A stretch of 64,000 nt of DNA, from NCBI RefSeq assembly GCF_025457425.1, contig NZ_JAMXIA010000001.1, positions 1,488,001-1,552,000 on the forward strand. Reading direction: 5' to 3'. Positions 62,348-64,000 of this stretch are shown here, in pieces. A program made the position numbers and the translations under genes. Below the pieces are notes generated by a model. It made no database searches and was not told the DNA's origin. It saw only the letters and a list, made by a program, of their open reading frames with translations. This stretch comes from Chryseobacterium foetidum (GTDB taxonomy: Bacteria > Bacteroidota > Bacteroidia > Flavobacteriales > Weeksellaceae). Each line of letters opens with the position of its first letter. Position 1 is the stretch's first letter.

Positions 62348-63079
62348 TTAAGGCAATTTCGCCACCAAGCCTTCCGGCAGAATTTTTAAAATAAAATAAA
62401 TCATTTTCCACTTAAAATTGGGAACGATGGTGAAAGAATTTCCGGCATCAACGACATGTCTTGCCACATAATCAGGTTCCATCAGAAGATTTTTATTCAA
62501 TTCTAAACCCGCATTGATTTTAGTATTGATGTATCCGCTGACCAAAACGTTCACTGTAATATCTCGTTGAGCCAACTCCTGTCTTAAACCTGCCAGATAA
62601 GTCGTGAACGCAGCCTTTGTACTTCCGTAAACAAAATTACTTTTCCTTCCACGAACACCCGAAAGTGAAGATAGCCCGATGATTCTTTCTAAATTTTTAT
62701 TAGACAAATCCATTGCAACAATATTCAGAATAGAAACACCGCCAATGTAATTGACCTGCATCATTTGTTGAGTTCCTTTAAAATCTTTTAAAGCATCAGT
62801 GTTTTCAACTAAAAATCCTGCAGCGTAAACCACAATGTGAGGTTTGACCAAAAGTTCATTATAAAATTTTTGGTGTGAATCAAAATCTGCTGCGTCAAAA
62901 TATAAAACCGTGACCTTTTCTGATAAATTATTTTTCGCAACAAAATCTTTCAGAGAATCTGTACTTCTGGAAGCGGCGGCAATCGCAAAACCTTTTTCAG
63001 CATATTGCAAAATACACTGCTTTGCCACATCGGAATTGGCACCAAGAATGAGAACGGTTTTGGTTGTGTTTTGATTCAT
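62348..63079 (-). CDS. SDR-family NAD(P)-dependent oxidoreductase
   Basis: The 243-residue Rossmann protein has the coenzyme motif LILGANSDVAKQCILQYAEK, VVYAAGF, catalytic-type Ser in IGLSSLSGVRG and YGSTKAAFTTYLAGL (YxxxK). It resembles DprE2-like or short-chain reductases acting on sugar or lipid alcohols. Substrate cannot be assigned. The gap upstream to the right-edge gene holds a tandem repeat. Confidence 0.85.
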   Translation of the reverse strand: MNQNTTKTVLILGANSDVAKQCILQYAEKGFAIAAASRSTDSLKDFVAKNNLSEKVTVLYFDAADFDSHQKFYNELLVKPHIVVYAAGFLVENTDALKDFKGTQQMMQVNYIGGVSILNIVAMDLSNKNLERIIGLSSLSGVRGRKSNFVYGSTKAAFTTYLAGLRQELAQRDITVNVLVSGYINTKINAGLELNKNLLMEPDYVARHVVDAGNSFTIVPNFKWKMIYFILKILPEGLVAKLP

Positions 63080-63316
63080 TGGGCAAAGATATTTTTTAAA
63101 ATATGGTTTTACAAATAGTTGTTTGCATTAAACACAAATTTCAGAAATAAGCGCAAATCTAATTCATCATTTGAACAATCTGCATTTGAAAAATTTTAAG
63201 CAAAATTCAAATTATTTATACTTATTAAAACGATTGAAATATCTAAAAAACAGTGATCATCACTTAGAAACCGACAGGAAATCTTCCGAAGACCTGTTTT
63301 ATTTGTCCGAAGCTTA

Positions 63317-63421
63317 AAAGCAGCGTTCCGTAGCATTAAAGTAGCATTCCGTAGACTCAAAGCAGCGTTCCGTAGCATTGAAGTAGCATTCCGTAGACTC
63401 AAAGTAGCGTTCCGTAGACTC
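63317..63421. repeat. Tandem array of five 21-bp units
   Basis: Units at 63317, 63338, 63359, 63380 and 63401 share AAAG(C/T)AGC(A/G)TTCCGTAG and end CATT, ACTC, CATT, ACTC, ACTC, so the array is built of 42-bp A-B dimers. It sits in the ~465-bp gap 63080-63546, which has no supported gene. Short ORFs here merely reflect the 21-bp period (heptad LRNAALS-type). Confidence 0.85.
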
Positions 63422-63546
63422 CGGGAAGGCTACTTTCAGGCTTCGGAAGAGGGATTTTTCTTTACGGACTATTTTTCAGGTTTTTATGATAATGCAACTG
63501 AAAATAATTACGGATACAGCTGATTTGCAGTGACGAATCCGATGAT

Positions 63547-64000
63547 TTATAAAGATACTTTCAGGAGTTGTTTTTTCGTTCCTTTTCTTCCGATGAAGAA
63601 CGTAGAATTTCCTGACAGAGCGCCATTGGAGACCATAAATGGAACTTCATTTTCTTTGTCATCCAAAATTTCCTGATAATCAAAATCGCCGTTTTCGCTG
63701 ATTTTGATTACATTAAGATTGGATCTTTTAACGCCCGTCTGCCCAAACTGAATTCTGTCGTTGCTTAATTTTTTCACTTTTTCACCTGTATTGATAAAAA
63801 AGTAGGCATCGTTTCCGACAGCGGTGGATGTGTAGGAAATATAAGCTTCATCATCGCCGGTTTTCTGTCTTTTATTAATATTCCTTGCCCACACAATTTC
63901 GCCGTTTGAATTGATTCTTGCGCTTACAATATCATCATAATGATAAATCATCTGCGTAGAACCGCCACCGTAGGGCGATGCGTAATAATACGAAGTGATA
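63547..64000 (-). CDS. Beta-propeller-like protein, 5' end cut by right window edge
   Basis: The frame is open through the ATG at 63951 to base 64000 (upstream residues read ITSYYYASPYGGGSTQ), so the start is outside the window. The visible ~150 residues show strand-turn repeats, VSARINSNGEIVWARNINKR, YFFINTGEKVKKLS and LNVIKISENGDFDYQEIL, like the SBBP/PQQ-type propellers of surface or periplasmic proteins in this phylum. It ends KKQLLKVSL without a T9SS sorting domain. Function unknown. Confidence 0.7.
   Translation of the reverse strand, partial: ITSYYYASPYGGGSTQMIYHYDDIVSARINSNGEIVWARNINKRQKTGDDEAYISYTSTAVGNDAYFFINTGEKVKKLSNDRIQFGQTGVKRSNLNVIKISENGDFDYQEILDDKENEVPFMVSNGALSGNSTFFIGRKGTKKQLLKVSL

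Noticed and set aside
63196..63402. Minus-strand ORF of 68 codons with heptad repeats
   Set aside because: The repeats come only from the 21-bp tandem DNA unit; there is no homology or start signal to support a protein.

Overview
The window looks like a chromosomal segment of a Weeksellaceae/Flavobacteriales bacterium, most likely Chryseobacterium or a close relative. Four things support this: type IX secretion sorting domains on large exoproteins; Bacteroidetes-style promoters with TTG then TAnnTTTG; a menaquinone-type three-gene succinate dehydrogenase; and families typical of the phylum (DUF2480, DUF2723, DUF6452/DUF6048, GEVED domains). The species call is an inference from gene content.

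Layout. 1-2.9 kb: a very AT-rich pair of genes, a histidine-kinase-like ATPase cut by the window edge and a receiver-like protein with a large unknown C-terminal part. They abut the 3' end of the tmRNA gene, a classic island integration site. 2.9-6.3 kb: tmRNA (tag GNEEFALAA), rpsU, a Xer recombinase, hpf, and a tRNA cluster in which Thr-Tyr-Gly is tandemly duplicated and followed by Thr(GGT). 6.5-14.7 kb: a response regulator and sensor kinase followed by a three-gene heavy-metal RND efflux set (outer-membrane channel, lipoprotein adaptor, inner-membrane pump). 14.9-19.7 kb (minus strand): a succinate-semialdehyde-type dehydrogenase and a histidine-degradation operon, hutI-DUF695-hutG. 19.9-22.6 kb: ruvB, an MBL hydrolase and coaE.

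22.8-32.8 kb (minus strand): three large secreted T9SS proteins, one of FN3/GEVED repeats and two zinc metalloproteases (M12B-like and M43-like). 32.9-40.4 kb: small lipoprotein and barrel genes, a DUF5117-type metalloprotease, rlmD, and a thioredoxin-fold lipoprotein without its CxxC. 40.6-47.1 kb (minus strand): sdhC-sdhA-sdhB, comEC and lpxB. 47.2-52.3 kb: DUF2480, a DUF2723 membrane protein, a DUF937 protein, two DUF2975 membrane proteins with a small HTH regulator, and two ankyrin proteins. 52.4-61.9 kb: aspS, a YD-repeat-like exoprotein, recQ, a YcxB-like protein, and an NHEJ operon (ku plus ligD). LigD is split by a run of ten A residues where a one-base slip would restore an intact 857-residue protein. 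61.9-64 kb (minus strand): an unknown protein, an SDR oxidoreductase, and a secreted-type protein cut by the right edge.

Intergenic DNA carries three copies of a roughly 150-190 bp MITE-like repeat, two short-unit tandem arrays and several large inverted repeats. No transposase, prophage, rRNA or CRISPR array was seen. The best candidates for something undescribed are the ATPase/receiver pair next to ssrA and the poly(A)-interrupted ligD.
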